This document shows, in pieces, positions 47,601 through 59,099 of a DNA stretch of 64,000 nucleotides. Under the pieces are notes generated by a model, which searched no databases, was not told where the DNA came from, and saw only the letters and a list, made by a program, of their open reading frames with translations. The stretch is from NCBI GenBank assembly GCA_933228895.1, contig OW121850.1, forward strand, positions 30,451,773-30,515,772, written 5' to 3'. Position 1 is the stretch's first letter; every line of letters begins with the position of its first letter. The stretch comes from Platycnemis pennipes. Lineage: Eukaryota > Arthropoda > Insecta > Odonata > Platycnemididae. A program made the position numbers and the translations under genes.

Positions 47601-48421
47601 AAATTAAAAACGGGTATGGAGATGGTATTAAAGAGGACGTTTTCACTTCTTTCATTCGCTTGCTCCTCTTTAGCGGCATGACCACATCGAACGGATGTTG
47701 AACCCGGATCGGTCCTCTCGATTAGGAGGTCAGGTGGAAATGATAGGAAATCAGTAATTCCATTTAAGTCGTGTCGGCTTCAAAGTTTTTTTTTTCACCC
47801 TTCATAAATCTAGGGTTGAATAAAATGTGTGGTTTCGCATTCTGAGCCTGAGATCTTTTTTTTAATCGAGGTATTCCTTTATTCATTCTAAATCTACTCC
47901 TTATGGTCTGTCCAGATGAAAGACGTGCCCCTTTCACAGCACAATGTTTTAGTCATAGCATGTCACTTTTGTTGAGTGTACAATTATAGCTAGCAGTGTT
48001 CGTGTAGATCCTAAAATTCAAACGTGTTTAAAGTGGCACATGTGGAAATAGGTGGGGAATCCTCATTTTAACCACCCAACAGGATACTAAAAGAAAATTA
48101 CCGGACACTTTTACGCTGCACTGTAAACCGGGAAGTACGGTACACACTTTATGGTCTACGTACATCCTTAGTGTGCCTTCCAAGTGGACTCAAAATTTCC
48201 ATTGTCTGTAAATCGCAGTGTGAAAATGAACGACCTTTTTTGAAGGACTATGACACTGCCAGATTTCTGTTTTTATTGAATTCCTTGTAGGTAGTCGGTT
48301 TTGTATTATATTGAGCAATTGATTAATGGTGAAAATGTTTAATGAAACGGAAGCTATAAATATTCTTGTCGGAAAAAAAATTCATAAAACCTATTTATGA
48401 TTGATATTTTCTTGCAGACTA
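44639..48421. other. No recognised gene; AT-rich with several 110-156-codon frames
   Basis: Frames at 45469-45813 (+), 45846-46316 (-) and 46772-47212 (+) are longer than typical for this composition but carry no recognised domain. A tRNA-like GGGTTCAACA on the minus strand near 47690-47705 may mark an old SINE. Positions 47640-47740 are slightly GC-richer. Confidence 0.4.
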
Positions 48422-48460
48422 CATATATATTGATCTATGCCATATATATTGATCTATGCC
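48422..48460. repeat. Short tandem duplication
   Basis: CATATATATTGATCTATGC occurs twice head to tail at a 20-base period. Confidence 0.85.
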
Positions 48461-48519
48461 ATTTTTTATGATTTTTTAAGAAAAAACTCGGAAACATCAC
48501 ATAGGCCATTGCTCTCGGA

Positions 48520-48950
48520 CAGAGGTTCCAAACCTTTAAGCAACTGCGTACCACTTGCAATTTTAGAAATTTTGTCTTAACAACAGTCATGTATTTTTTT
48601 AGAAATATATATTTACTGTCGGAAAAGTGCCCAATGGCTAGTTTTATTTTAATTAAATTACTGAGAAAAATTCATAGTTAATTATTGCTGCACTTGTATT
48701 TCGTTTTTTTCAACCCTTTATCAAGACAACAATAAATATATATATAGTTTTTTTTCAATTTTTTCTCGCTAATTTTTATTTAAAAATATATAGAGATGCC
48801 AGCGCCCGGCAGACGGGCAGTGGAATAAAGTTTGCGTGCTCACACACACAGAGGCCGTGACTAGCTTATCGCTCGTATCACCCACAAGTAACACCTAAAA
48901 CGTACTCGCGTACCACCAGTGGTACGCGTACCACCGGTTGGGAACCCCTG
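48520..48950. mobile_element. Non-autonomous hAT-like MITE
   Basis: A 431-bp element with ends CAGAGGTTCCAAACC and, inverted on the right, CAGGGGTTCCCAACC, the CAGNGGTTCC start typical of hAT transposons. The flanking octamers CTCTCGGA (48512-48519) and CTCTAGGA (48951-48958) match in 7 of 8, fitting the 8-bp hAT target duplication. The motif GCGTACCAC recurs near both ends, and as a palindrome at the right, like subterminal transposase-binding repeats. No coding capacity. Confidence 0.8.
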
Positions 48951-49079
48951 CTCTAGGATATTTTGGAGAAAGTATATGACGTTTGCCACTTAAGGTGGAT
49001 GGTCAAAATGGAGTCAGCTGAAGTGTTGCTTAAATGGGTGTATATTTTTAATACCGTTTACCAAAGGCCCTCGCGTTCG

Positions 49080-49330
49080 TGGCCTTTTGCGATTCTCATC
49101 TGATTCCCTTAGCGGCAGAGCGAGGGTGGAGGTAGATTGCGCGAGGAATTCGCCGGATGGAACGATGTGAGATTAAGTCGAACGGACGGACAGCTGTGAA
49201 TTGGAGCCGGGCGTGAGTTGGGAAGAATTTCGGACGGCGAACTTTAATAGCTGAGGGGGGAGGAGGGGAGGGGCTTTATAAATCAGGCGAGGGGGGAACG
49301 CTCCGAAGATATTCGTGGCGGCGATCCCAA
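49080..49330 (+). promoter_or_regulatory. TATA-containing promoter candidate
   Basis: A GC/CpG-richer stretch leads into GGGGAGGGGCTTTATAAATC, with TATAAA at 49277-49282 directly after G-rich sequence. An expected start would lie near 49308, in CTCCGAAGATATTCG. The composition reverts to AT-rich soon after. No downstream coding exon is identified, so the target is unknown. Confidence 0.3.
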
Positions 49331-50961
49331 GCAGAGCGTATCAAAACTACATATTTCAGATGGATTTCGTGATGCCTTCCCCAAGATCCTCTCCCATGCT
49401 TCATTTCACTCAAAAAATGCCAAATTTATGACCGCCGCAGATCGAGGAGTTTCCTTTAGGCTCAGAATCTGCCCGGGAGAAAATATTGCAAAGCGTGCCG
49501 TTCATTGAACAGTATACTCATAATGTATTTATATGGCGTATTTTTAATGGCGTACTGTAAATTTTCAGGATTTTTTCGCATTCTTTCGGCTGATCTTCAG
49601 TATCCTATGAAATGTTAAATGCATCCCGACATTCTTCCCTATTTTATGATCATTTTACTAACATCCCTCTTGGTTTTGTCCTGGTCCGACACTTGGTCTT
49701 TCTTGTCAGTATTTTTCTTCAGTTTTCCCCTCAATTATGTTATGTACAAATCGGTTGAGACACGAGGTGTGCTCAATTGGTGCTGTTTATCTTTTAAAAA
49801 TATACTGCTCCACAGAGTCCTTTCTTCCCCAGCTCTCTCGTTAAGCTTCAACGTAGAAAAAAAGGCTTATTGTAAATGAAAATTTTCTGCATACTCGGGT
49901 TTGTTTTGATGGAATCTCACTACTCATTTTCTCACTGCATTCTCCCAAAGGTTTCTTCTCTACGCTATTTTCCCTTCTGGTCAGTATATTCACAACCGCT
50001 CTTTGTAACTAAAAGAATAGCCTTTATTTTCCTTTTTTTCCTTGACTTTCAAGAGTTATATTGTTGATAACGATCTTTGGTAACCAATTTTCAATAAGTT
50101 CTTGTTCCTTTCAAAGAGAATAGGCTTAATATTTTGTATTTGTTCTTTATAATAGCCGTAGATATCGGCTTTAGGCTATGGTCACATCGCACGTTTTACT
50201 ATTAGACCATCATTATATGACAAATACCATATTCTCTTCCATTATAAAACATTTGGCATTTACGGAACAGAATCCTTCACTTCATTAGTAAGCGCATCAC
50301 ATTCCTAAATGTGCTTTTTAGCAGATTATGCTGGGTCTTCCTAAATCCTCTCTGCTAGAATAAATTATTCATTAGCTGAAAAACAGTTTTTTTTGGGGCA
50401 TATGAAAGCAAACATTTGCTGTTGACATTCTGCGTTATGTGTAGTAACTCAGATTCCTCAGTATTCCATTATTTTAGGGAAAGCATCCAAACTTTTCAAA
50501 TATGCGTACCTCTAATTTTACTGAGGTGATGTATATAACACTATTAGACTTTTACACTTCCAATTTTAACCTGTTTGTATAATTAAATGTCTATTTTACA
50601 GGAGTGTTTTGAAAAACAAATACTATTTCATGCTGTTCATTGGTGTCTTTGGCACATAAAAAAATGCTAAAGTTAAGCCGGATACCTTAATTTTTACGAC
50701 TCTTTACGCTCCTTAAAACTCACGATTGAAGTGTTTGAATATTTGACTACAATAAAGAATCGTTGTTTCATGTAAATGCTTTTGACTATGTTGCTATACT
50801 TTTCATACTAGTTTTCATCATTATCATTGCTGTGTGCTTGTTCACTGTTGAAAGAGTTGGACTATTGCTAAACTCTGGAATAGATTGACTCTTGAGATAA
50901 ACTCAAGATCTATGCCTTTTTGGGTGCCAGACCTTTCTGAAAAAGCCACAGGCTCTGCAGT
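49331..50961. other. No gene seen; AT-rich spacer
   Basis: Frames at 49619-49879 and 49876-50067 are hydrophobic but unrecognised. The sequence leads into the tandem array. Confidence 0.45.
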
Positions 50962-53180
50962 GACCCTGTATTACCCTTATTTGTGAATTTCAGACTTTTA
51001 TTTCTTAGAGTACTCCTCCTTCAGAGGATTCACTGTAGTCGTTGAGGTTGCCATTATTTGCCTAGAATGGATCCTTTTACTTTTAATTATAACCCTGCTT
51101 TTTCCTTAAATACTTAAAGTAGGATGGCATTTCGAGAGTGGCTTTTATTTGCATTTTTTTTTTAGGTTTGGCTCACATTTCTAAATTTCTGGTTCGTTGA
51201 GACTTAAATTGAAGTCGTATAGATGCGCATGTAGCTATTTTAAGATCAATGCCATGCAGATAGCGAGACAAGGAGGACCCTGTATTACCCTTATTTGTTA
51301 ATTTCACACTTTGGATTATTTCCTAGAGTACTCCTCCTTCAGAGGATTCACTGTAGTCGTTGAGGTTGCCATTATTTGCCTAGAATGGATCCTTTTACTT
51401 TTAATTATAACCCTGCTTTTTCCTTAAACACTTAAAGTAGGATGGCATTTCGAGAGTGGCTTTTATTTGCATTTTATTTTAGGTTTGGCTCACATTTCTA
51501 AATTTCTGGTTCGTTGAGACTTAAATTGAAGTCGTATAGATGCGCATGTAGCTATTTTAAGATCAATGCCATGCAGATAGCGAGACAAGGAGGACCCTGT
51601 ATTACCCTTATTTGTTAATTTCACACTTTGGATTATTTCCTAGAGTACTCCTCCTTCAGAGGATTCACTGTAGTCGTTGAGGTTGCCATTATTTGCCTAG
51701 AATGGATCCTTTTACTTTTAATTATAACCCTGCTTTTTCCTTAAACACTTAAAGTAGGATGGCATTTCGAGAGTGGCTTTTATTTGCATTTTATTTTAGG
51801 TTTGGCTCACATTTCTAAATTTCTGGTTCGTTGAGACTTAAATTGAAGTCGTATAGATGCGCATGTAGCTATTTTAAGATCAATGCCATGCAGATAGCGA
51901 GACAAGGAGGACCCTGTATTACCCTTATTTGTTAATTTCACACTTTGGATTATTTCCTAGAGTACTCCTCCTTCAGAGGATTCACTGTAGTCGTTGAGGT
52001 TGCCATTATTTGCCTAGAATGGATCCTTTTACTTTTAATTATAACCCTGCTTTTTCCTTAAACACTTAAAGTAGGATGGCATTTCGAGAGTGGCTTTTAT
52101 TTGCATTTTATTTTAGGTTTGGCTCACATTTCTAAATTTCTGGTTCGTTGAGACTTAAATTGAAGTCGTATAGATGCGCATGTAGCTATTTTAAGATCAA
52201 TGCCATGCAGATAGCGAGACAAGGAGGACCCTGTATTACCCTTATTTGTTAATTTCACACTTTGGATTATTTCCTAGAGTACTCCTCCTTCAGAGGATTC
52301 ACTGTAGTCGTTGAGGTTGCCATTATTTGCCTAGAATGGATCCTTTTACTTTTAATTATAACCCTGCTTTTTCCTTAAACACTTAAAGTAGGATGGCATT
52401 TCGAGAGTGGCTTTTATTTGCATTTTATTTTAGGTTTGGCTCACATTTCTAAATTTCTGGTTCGTTGAGACTTAAATTGAAGTCGTATAGATGCGCATGT
52501 AGCTGTTTTAAGATCAATGCCATGCAGATAGCGAGACAAGGAGGACCCTGTATTACCCTTATTTGTTAATTTCACACTTTGGATTATTTCCTAGAGTACT
52601 CCTCCTTCAGAGGATTCACTGTAGTCGTTGAGGTTGCCATTATTTGCCTAGAATGGATCCTTTTACTTTTAATTATAACCCTGCTTTTTCCTTAAACACT
52701 TAAAGTAGGATGGCATTTCGAGAGTGGCTTTTATTTGCATTTTATTTTAGGTTTGGCTCACATTTCTAAATTTCTGGTTCGTTGAGACTTAAATTGAAGT
52801 CGTATAGATGCGCATGTAGCTATTTTAAGATCAATGCCATGCAGATAGCGAGACAAGGAGGACCCTGTATTACCCTTATTTGTTAATTTCACACTTTGGA
52901 TTATTTCCTAGAGTACTCCTCCTTCAGAGGATTCACTGTAGTCGTTGAGGTTGCCATTATTTGCCTAGAATGGATCCTTTTACTTTTAATTATAACCCTG
53001 CTTTTTCCTTAAACACTTAAAGTAGGATGGCATTTCGAGAGTGGCTTTTATTTGCATTTTATTTTAGGTTTGGCTCACATTTCTAAATTTCTGGTTCGTT
53101 GAGACTTAAATTGAAGTCGTATAGATGCGCATGTAGCTGTTTTAAGATCAATGTCATGCAGATAGCGAGAGAAGAAGAGT
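50962..53180. repeat. Seven-copy tandem array of a 317-bp unit
   Basis: The marker CACTGTAGTCGTTG recurs at 51031, 51349, 51666, 51983, 52300, 52617 and 52934: one period of 318, then exactly 317. Units 2-6 are almost identical. Unit 1 differs at several sites (a longer T run and TTAAATACTT for TTAAACACTT). Units 5 and 7 share AGCTGTTTT where the others have AGCTATTTT, and unit 7 also has ATGTCATG. There is no open frame and no match to the transposons here. The pattern is that of a satellite-like array homogenised by unequal exchange. Confidence 0.95.
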
Positions 53181-53689
53181 GTGCGGGACATTAGGGGGAT
53201 AAATATGAGATATATCCTTTGAGCGCCTGATGTGTGGAGTGAGTCAGGCCTTCGAATGGATCGTTCAAGGTCAAGGGTTCTAAGGCAATGAGGTCGCCGC
53301 GCGAGAGTTATGGCAAGGCGAAGGCCTCGAGCGTGCTTAATCTTTTCCGTCGGATTCCAGTTTTGCAAAAATCACAACAAAATTGGCGCTTTCAATCATA
53401 GCGCAACATTCATTGAGGCTCCATTAGTGCGGCCAACCATCTGTTTCATGAGAGAAATATGCCTGAAGACACTGCCTGTTTCATGCAACAGGAAAATCAC
53501 CCCAAGGGGTGCAATCGCTAGAATCAATTTTCTTGTGTTATAATATCCGACTATTGGTTATAATATCTGACTTATTATTAAAATATGGACTTGATGAGGT
53601 GATCTTGGGCTTCAGTATTATTCTCTTTCTAGGAGAATTCAGTTTTAGCTGCTTCAACTCTATAGACTATCTCGTATTATCGTATCGTA
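53181..53689. other. No gene seen
   Basis: GC-richer at first (GAGGTCGCCGCGCGAGAG near 53290), then AT-rich; a 97-codon minus frame overlaps the array end and is not a gene. Confidence 0.45.
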
Positions 53690-53778
53690 TATCGTTAGCA
53701 GTGCATGCTTGGTGATCTTCACCCCCTGCCCACACACCCTCGCGGTGGCTTGCAGGGTATCGTGTAGATGTAGATGTA
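53690..53778 (+). mobile_element. LINE 3' UTR terminus (family of 23519-24000)
   Basis: Contains GTGCATGCTTGGTGATCTTC, CACACACCCTCGCGGTGGC and GTATCGTGTAGATGTAGATG, the last about 90 bases of this LINE's 3' end, finishing in a short GTAGAT repeat tail. Only the end was retained on insertion. Confidence 0.8.
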
Positions 53779-54569
53779 TTGTCTAATATAACTATATCCA
53801 TAGGCGATCGCAAAATATACATAACCTAGACAGGATGTCTTTATTTGCACCCGTATCTCTTCACTTTTTCTGAATGGGCTTTCGTCCTTTCATCCAACCA
53901 GTTGTATTTTTCGTCCATTTGGTCAACCATCCAATCTTCAAATTTATAATGAGAAACCTTTCTTTGAGTAAAAATATTGTATTGTTCCGGTTTATATCAC
54001 TATTTTATGCATGAAACCATATATTTTAGTCTAGATTTATATTTCGTAAAATTCCAAAATTTGTCTTGCTAATCTATTTGGTTCCATTCTTTTGATTATC
54101 GCATAAAATTCAAAATAACCGAAAATTTATATTAATCAAAACTCCATGTAGCATGGATAATCAACACTTTATAACTACCAGCATGGTTGAAACCTCAGTC
54201 GTTTAAGTAAATATCAGGAACCTACTTACACACTGGTAGTTCTGATTTCACATTAGCGTCTAAATAAATGGGCTTGGAAGCTTTTATAGCAGTAAACTTT
54301 TCAGTGCATCTGCATACATAAAAACAAAATGCCGGTTTCGACAGCATGGAAACTCAGATGGATTCGGATCTCACCTCGATTTTGAGTCTTCTTAGGATTG
54401 ATTCTGGGATTAAGTTTGGTTAAACAATTAAACATGACCTTAGCAGTGCTAACTCCATTAAACCAAATACTTATTACTTCCACTGTATCTTATTGATGGA
54501 ATTCGATCTCCAAATCCAATCACGCTAGCAATCTGGATAATCTTACTCGCTCATACTCGACTTAACCGC
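53779..54569. other. No gene seen; AT-rich spacer
   Basis: No recognisable repeats or frames. Confidence 0.5.
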
Positions 54570-55080
54570 TATGTTGACGCTGAAACGAAAGAAGTTTTGT
54601 TTTCAAGCACCCTTATTACTCACTCTCGCATCCTCCGTAATTCCTCCCGTCAAATTAAGCCAGTTACTCCAGCGTAATCATCGGGGCGCCACCGACGAGG
54701 GAAAAATTGACGAGCGAAAAACCGCGAGGTTCCGCGCACTTCACTTTCCATTCATTCCCGTAGTCACTCCTCATTCATCCGTCCCGTCGAGTTTTTGGGT
54801 TAATCTCTCGCGGCGGCGGGGCAGACGGATTCAGTCGTTAGGGCCGTCGAGGGGTCAACGCACGGGGTCGTGAGTGGATGTGCGTTCTTGTTTTTCGAGG
54901 GAGGAAAGAGAGCCGCAAGAAATACGGCCGAAGAACTCGCGTCGATCAACACTTTCCTGCCGCAAAATAATTAACTGTCCCGTTAGCGAATATGCGGGTT
55001 AATGGAAGCGCAGTGACTCTCATTTGCGAAACTATCTGCCTCGTTTTTTCCCCCCAGAGGGGTAGAGGGAATATTCGAGG
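54570..55080. other. GC/CpG-richer block
   Basis: CpG-containing stretch (CGCGGCGGCGGGGCAGACGG near 54810) within AT-rich flanks. A 100-codon plus frame has no domain. Confidence 0.4.
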
Positions 55081-55994
55081 GTTTTATACCACTAAACTTT
55101 TTCTTTGCTTCAATAGACGTTACAAAAAAATTCTTCCGTTGATTTTGAAAGTAATAGTAATATTTCGGGATATCATTTTGATCCTTTCAGATTTTGAGTG
55201 GTGGGAAAATACGACGTATCAGGAAAAACGTCATTTTTTAAAGTAGATGAAGGTGTTATTATTATTACAAGTAGAATACCTATTGCTTGCAAAAAAGGGA
55301 TGATTATAAATCTAGTTTCAAATCGTCTAAAGGCTTCCCTAATTTTCTAGTCTCTCACAGCAATTTTATATCGGTCTATTTTTAACTTTTTAGTTGTGTT
55401 ACTTCACATCTTGTGTGTGCTTCCGCGTAGTTTAAGCGAGTAAAAGAGTTAGATTCACATGCTAAATGACCACTGTATAAAAGGTTCGTAAAATTTGGTA
55501 GTGGCCAATTCTTTAATTTGCTGTTTGAATTGAAGCTGTAGTTTCCACTGTTGCAATGGCTATTCAGGTTCATTGCTTGGTGTCACATAATTTATTAAAT
55601 TTGACTAACGAAATCGCTAATTTTTTTCATAGGTTTCCGTTGAGCAACATACTTTTCATTGAATATTATCGTGGAAAATATTGCAATGGATGTCTAAAGG
55701 TATAAAGAAAAAGGAAAACTTGTGAAAAACTGGCTGCTTAATTTTGAAAAATTATAGGGCATTGTTAAGTTGTTAAAAAGTGATAAATTTTAGATTTTAT
55801 TAAGTTACCTATTTTTGTAAAAAACATTTTTTACTTGCAATGAGCAAAAATCCAAATCGCTTGATAGATTTTAGAATTGTAAAGAGTTTCGATAAATCTT
55901 CGATGCTAAATTTGATTACTTTTTTAACCATTTGTTGAATAATATCTGTTGATAATTAAATATCACAATGGGAAAAAATTGTCTCTTGAGTTAA
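55081..55994. other. No gene seen; AT-rich spacer
   Basis: Long A/T runs only. Confidence 0.5.
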
Positions 55995-56122
55995 GAGTGA
56001 AGATCGCAAGCTACCGTGTGACTTAGTACTTAGTGAGATACAATCTCACCGGCAATCCAAAATTTGCAGTTCTACTCATATCTATGAGTAGAACTGCAAA
56101 TGGTAGCTTGTGATCTTCACTC
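55995..56122. repeat. Three-way foldback (outer stem plus two hairpins)
   Basis: The outer arms at 55995-56015 and 56102-56122 pair over 21 bp with one mismatch. Inside are a perfect 7-bp hairpin GTGAGAT/ATCTCAC (56033-56049) and a perfect 18-bp hairpin (56062-56079 with 56084-56101, loop ATCT) directly abutting the outer right arm. The whole could form a Y-shaped RNA or a cruciform. It could be a template-switch product or a small foldback element. No coding capacity. Confidence 0.8.
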
Positions 56123-56556
56123 TCCGTGGCTGAAGGCCAGAGAATTTACTTGGTCCATCTGTGGTTTCATTGAAGGATTCCAGATAATTTCATGGGAACG
56201 GCTTGAATAAACGTGTCTGTGGAAACATGGACAACTAAGAGGCTTAGTTGAATAACATTTTTAGTAATACTCTATAACATTTTTAGTAATACAGGGTAGG
56301 ATTTTAAAATCCTCAAGTGCTTCCTTTAACCCGTAGAAATAAATGGTCACATTAAGTAACTATGGGAATTAGAGAATAACCAAGTTCTTGCTGGTAGATA
56401 CTACCCTTGCATAGTTGATACGGGTGGATTGGTGATAATTACACTCGCCTTTTGCAGATTTACCAGTGAAAATTTAATAGAAGAGACTTCTCTCTAGTAA
56501 AAAACAGGTCCACCTGTAGCTAACTATCTGTCTACCCATTGCTGTAGATCACATGA

Positions 56557-56710
56557 TGTAAAGCATAAGCCATTACATGGTTTTCAAAAGTTATAATAAG
56601 ATGAAGTTTAAACCGAATTCAAAGCATATGTAAATAAGCAAATGTAAAGCATAAGCCATTACATGGTTTTCAAAAGTTATAATAAGATGAAGTTTAAACC
56701 GAATTCAAAT
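56557..56710. repeat. Tandem duplication, 86-bp period
   Basis: About 67 bases beginning TGTAAAGCATAAGCC and ending CCGAATTCAAA are repeated without change at 56557 and 56643, with about 19 bases of unique sequence closing the first copy. A recent local duplication. Confidence 0.9.
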
Positions 56711-59099
56711 TATTCTTTAAGTTGCAGGGACAAAGTCGGAGGTACTTGTGCTAAATTAGAGGAGATACCATCCAAGGTGTTGGACTTCAACGGTTGTCAC
56801 CGGAAAGCTTTGCATAGTTGGTCAGCGGTCACCTGTTTCAGCCGCAACCGTTGTCTGAACCTGGTTGCTTGAATTTTTTATTTCTTGGTCCTTCGAAAGT
56901 CTGGATCAACGCCCCCACAAATACCCCCGCACCCCGTCTGCTACCTTTTTCTCACGGAAGCTGCTGGACCGAAAGCACTCGACTCGTTGCGGGACTGCTA
57001 GTTTCACAAAGCCCGGATGTGGAGGTTGACATGACAACCGGAAAGATTGACCTCATTTACTGGACGCTTTATGGACCAACTTGAGCCTTCGTTTTGTACT
57101 TCAGGCATTCACTTGTTTCAATTTATGCGTTCGAATCCGAAATACGGTTGCACTACGCTTAAAGTATGCCAGAATGTGCTTTAACGCCTCACCGATTTAT
57201 TAGAGAGTCGAAAAAATACTGAATTCCACCCACCCCCTCGACTTCAAGTGAAAATATTGCTCGTATGCTAAGAATGCCTGGTCTTTTTTATTTTACAGTT
57301 GAAGCGTTATTTCATATGCGCGGAATACCTGCTTTTTCCTTCGCTATACATCTTACGAAATTCTATTGGTACTACTCGCCAATTATATCAATTTGAAATA
57401 TTAAATTCTAATTGATGCAATATATATTTCTCTTTTCATTCCCTTAGTGAGGGAAAAGGATTATGGATTTATTTTCTGGAGGGAATAATTATCGCAACCC
57501 GTAATCCGTGAGAAATCCATGGCATAAAATTTCAGCATGCAATTTTCTTTCACTATATAGGTAACATATTATATCTTCGTAATGTCTTATTTATAATATT
57601 ATAATAAATATAATTACTTAATATAATAACTTCGTAGGGTATTATGCGAACTGGTTACGTATAATATCTCGTATAGTTGCTCCCTTTAATTTTTGTGCTA
57701 AATTGATTCCTAGAAATATTTACGAAAACTTTAATTCGACCAAGGCTTCTAGTATTAACTTAGATTTTATACTTTTGGACCTTATTGCGGAAGGGCTGAG
57801 AATAAAAGTACCATTTAAATAAAAAGGGAAATTATTAAATACTGCCTATCATTATTTATGCAAATGATTTTGGAAAAGCATTAATGTATATCCATGTGCA
57901 TCCGTATAATAATTATGCTCACTTTAATTGGTAGAAAAGCTTTGCCCAAGGCATGATATGATCACCAGCTTAATATTTACGTACGCTTTGGTGAAAGTTA
58001 GAACGTTAGACCTTTATGTCTCTTATTAAGCAAGATAGCCAATTGAACTTATTCCGTTGCGTAGTGGTTATTAATTTTCATCACACATCCTAATATATTT
58101 TTTTAATTTCCCTATGAATTAGTGCATTTTGCAATGTTAAACAGACTTAAAAGTTAAGGAAGTCATGCTAGAAGTAAAATATGGTCACATATTTTTAATG
58201 ACTTAAAATTCACATTTATTGGTTTATTATAATGATGTGAAATTCATTGAAATGGCTTAAATGATTCTCTTAAAAACTTGCAAAGATAAGTTTCTCAGTT
58301 TCAGCTCCTGAGCAGGTAAATCCAATAATATTTTCGTGGAAATTATTCGTAAATGTGTCGGTATCTTGGAAGTTGTAGCTTAATAATTTCGCGAATTTTC
58401 ATAGCTGAAGAAAATTATAATGTATTTGACTGTTGCGTCAATTTCATTCTCTAACCTTTTTTCTTGTCATACTAATAATAGCGACGGTATTTAATATAAG
58501 TTGGCAACCCATTTACCCTATTATATTTATATTATTTTTCATCTCGAAGATGTCTATAGCTAGCGAAATAAATGTTTTCCTCGATGCTTACCTTCCGATG
58601 AACTAACAAATTTAGTAATTCGTAATTTAACTGCGTTGGCCAGATCTCTCTGTCAACAAAAATCCACTGCCGAGTTTGCAAGGAGAAAGGGTAAGATTCG
58701 AACGGGAAGGAGATAGGGAAATCAATGCGCCAGGAATCACGGTAGATATTGCTTGATGAAATATTTCCGTTCGTTGGTTGCACAGTAGGTGTCCGATTGA
58801 TCAGGTTACAGGTATGCAGCACAGATTTTTTACCGGCTAGTTTCTTTACGTTCCAGACGCTTAAGGATAATTCAAAATACTCGAGTGCACGATCTTCATG
58901 AGTTGGAAACAAAAATCAGATATCTGCCCTTCCGATGGAGTTTGAAACGCTTCCAGAGCATATTTCGCGTGCATTCGATGATATGAAAGATACTGCTTGT
59001 TAGGTACTGAGGATCCGCCCAATAGTTCAACTCCTGGAAGACATTCTACTTTTGCGAAGAAGCTTAAAGGTTGGTTGTCGGAATTTGCCGTACAGATAA
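56711..59099. other. No recognised gene
   Basis: GC-richer at 56720-57080 with short plus frames, then AT-rich. A 126-codon minus frame at 58532-58912 has protein-like composition but no domain I recognise. Confidence 0.4.

Noticed and set aside
47640..47745. Minus-strand tRNA-like GGGTTCAACA
   Set aside because: Only a B-box-like word is seen; the rest does not align with either SINE family.
50962..53180. CRISPR-like array
   Set aside because: The 317-base repeats are contiguous with no spacers, and the genome is eukaryotic.
58532..58912. 126-codon minus-strand frame
   Set aside because: Protein-like composition but unrecognised; kept only as a note in the spacer entry.
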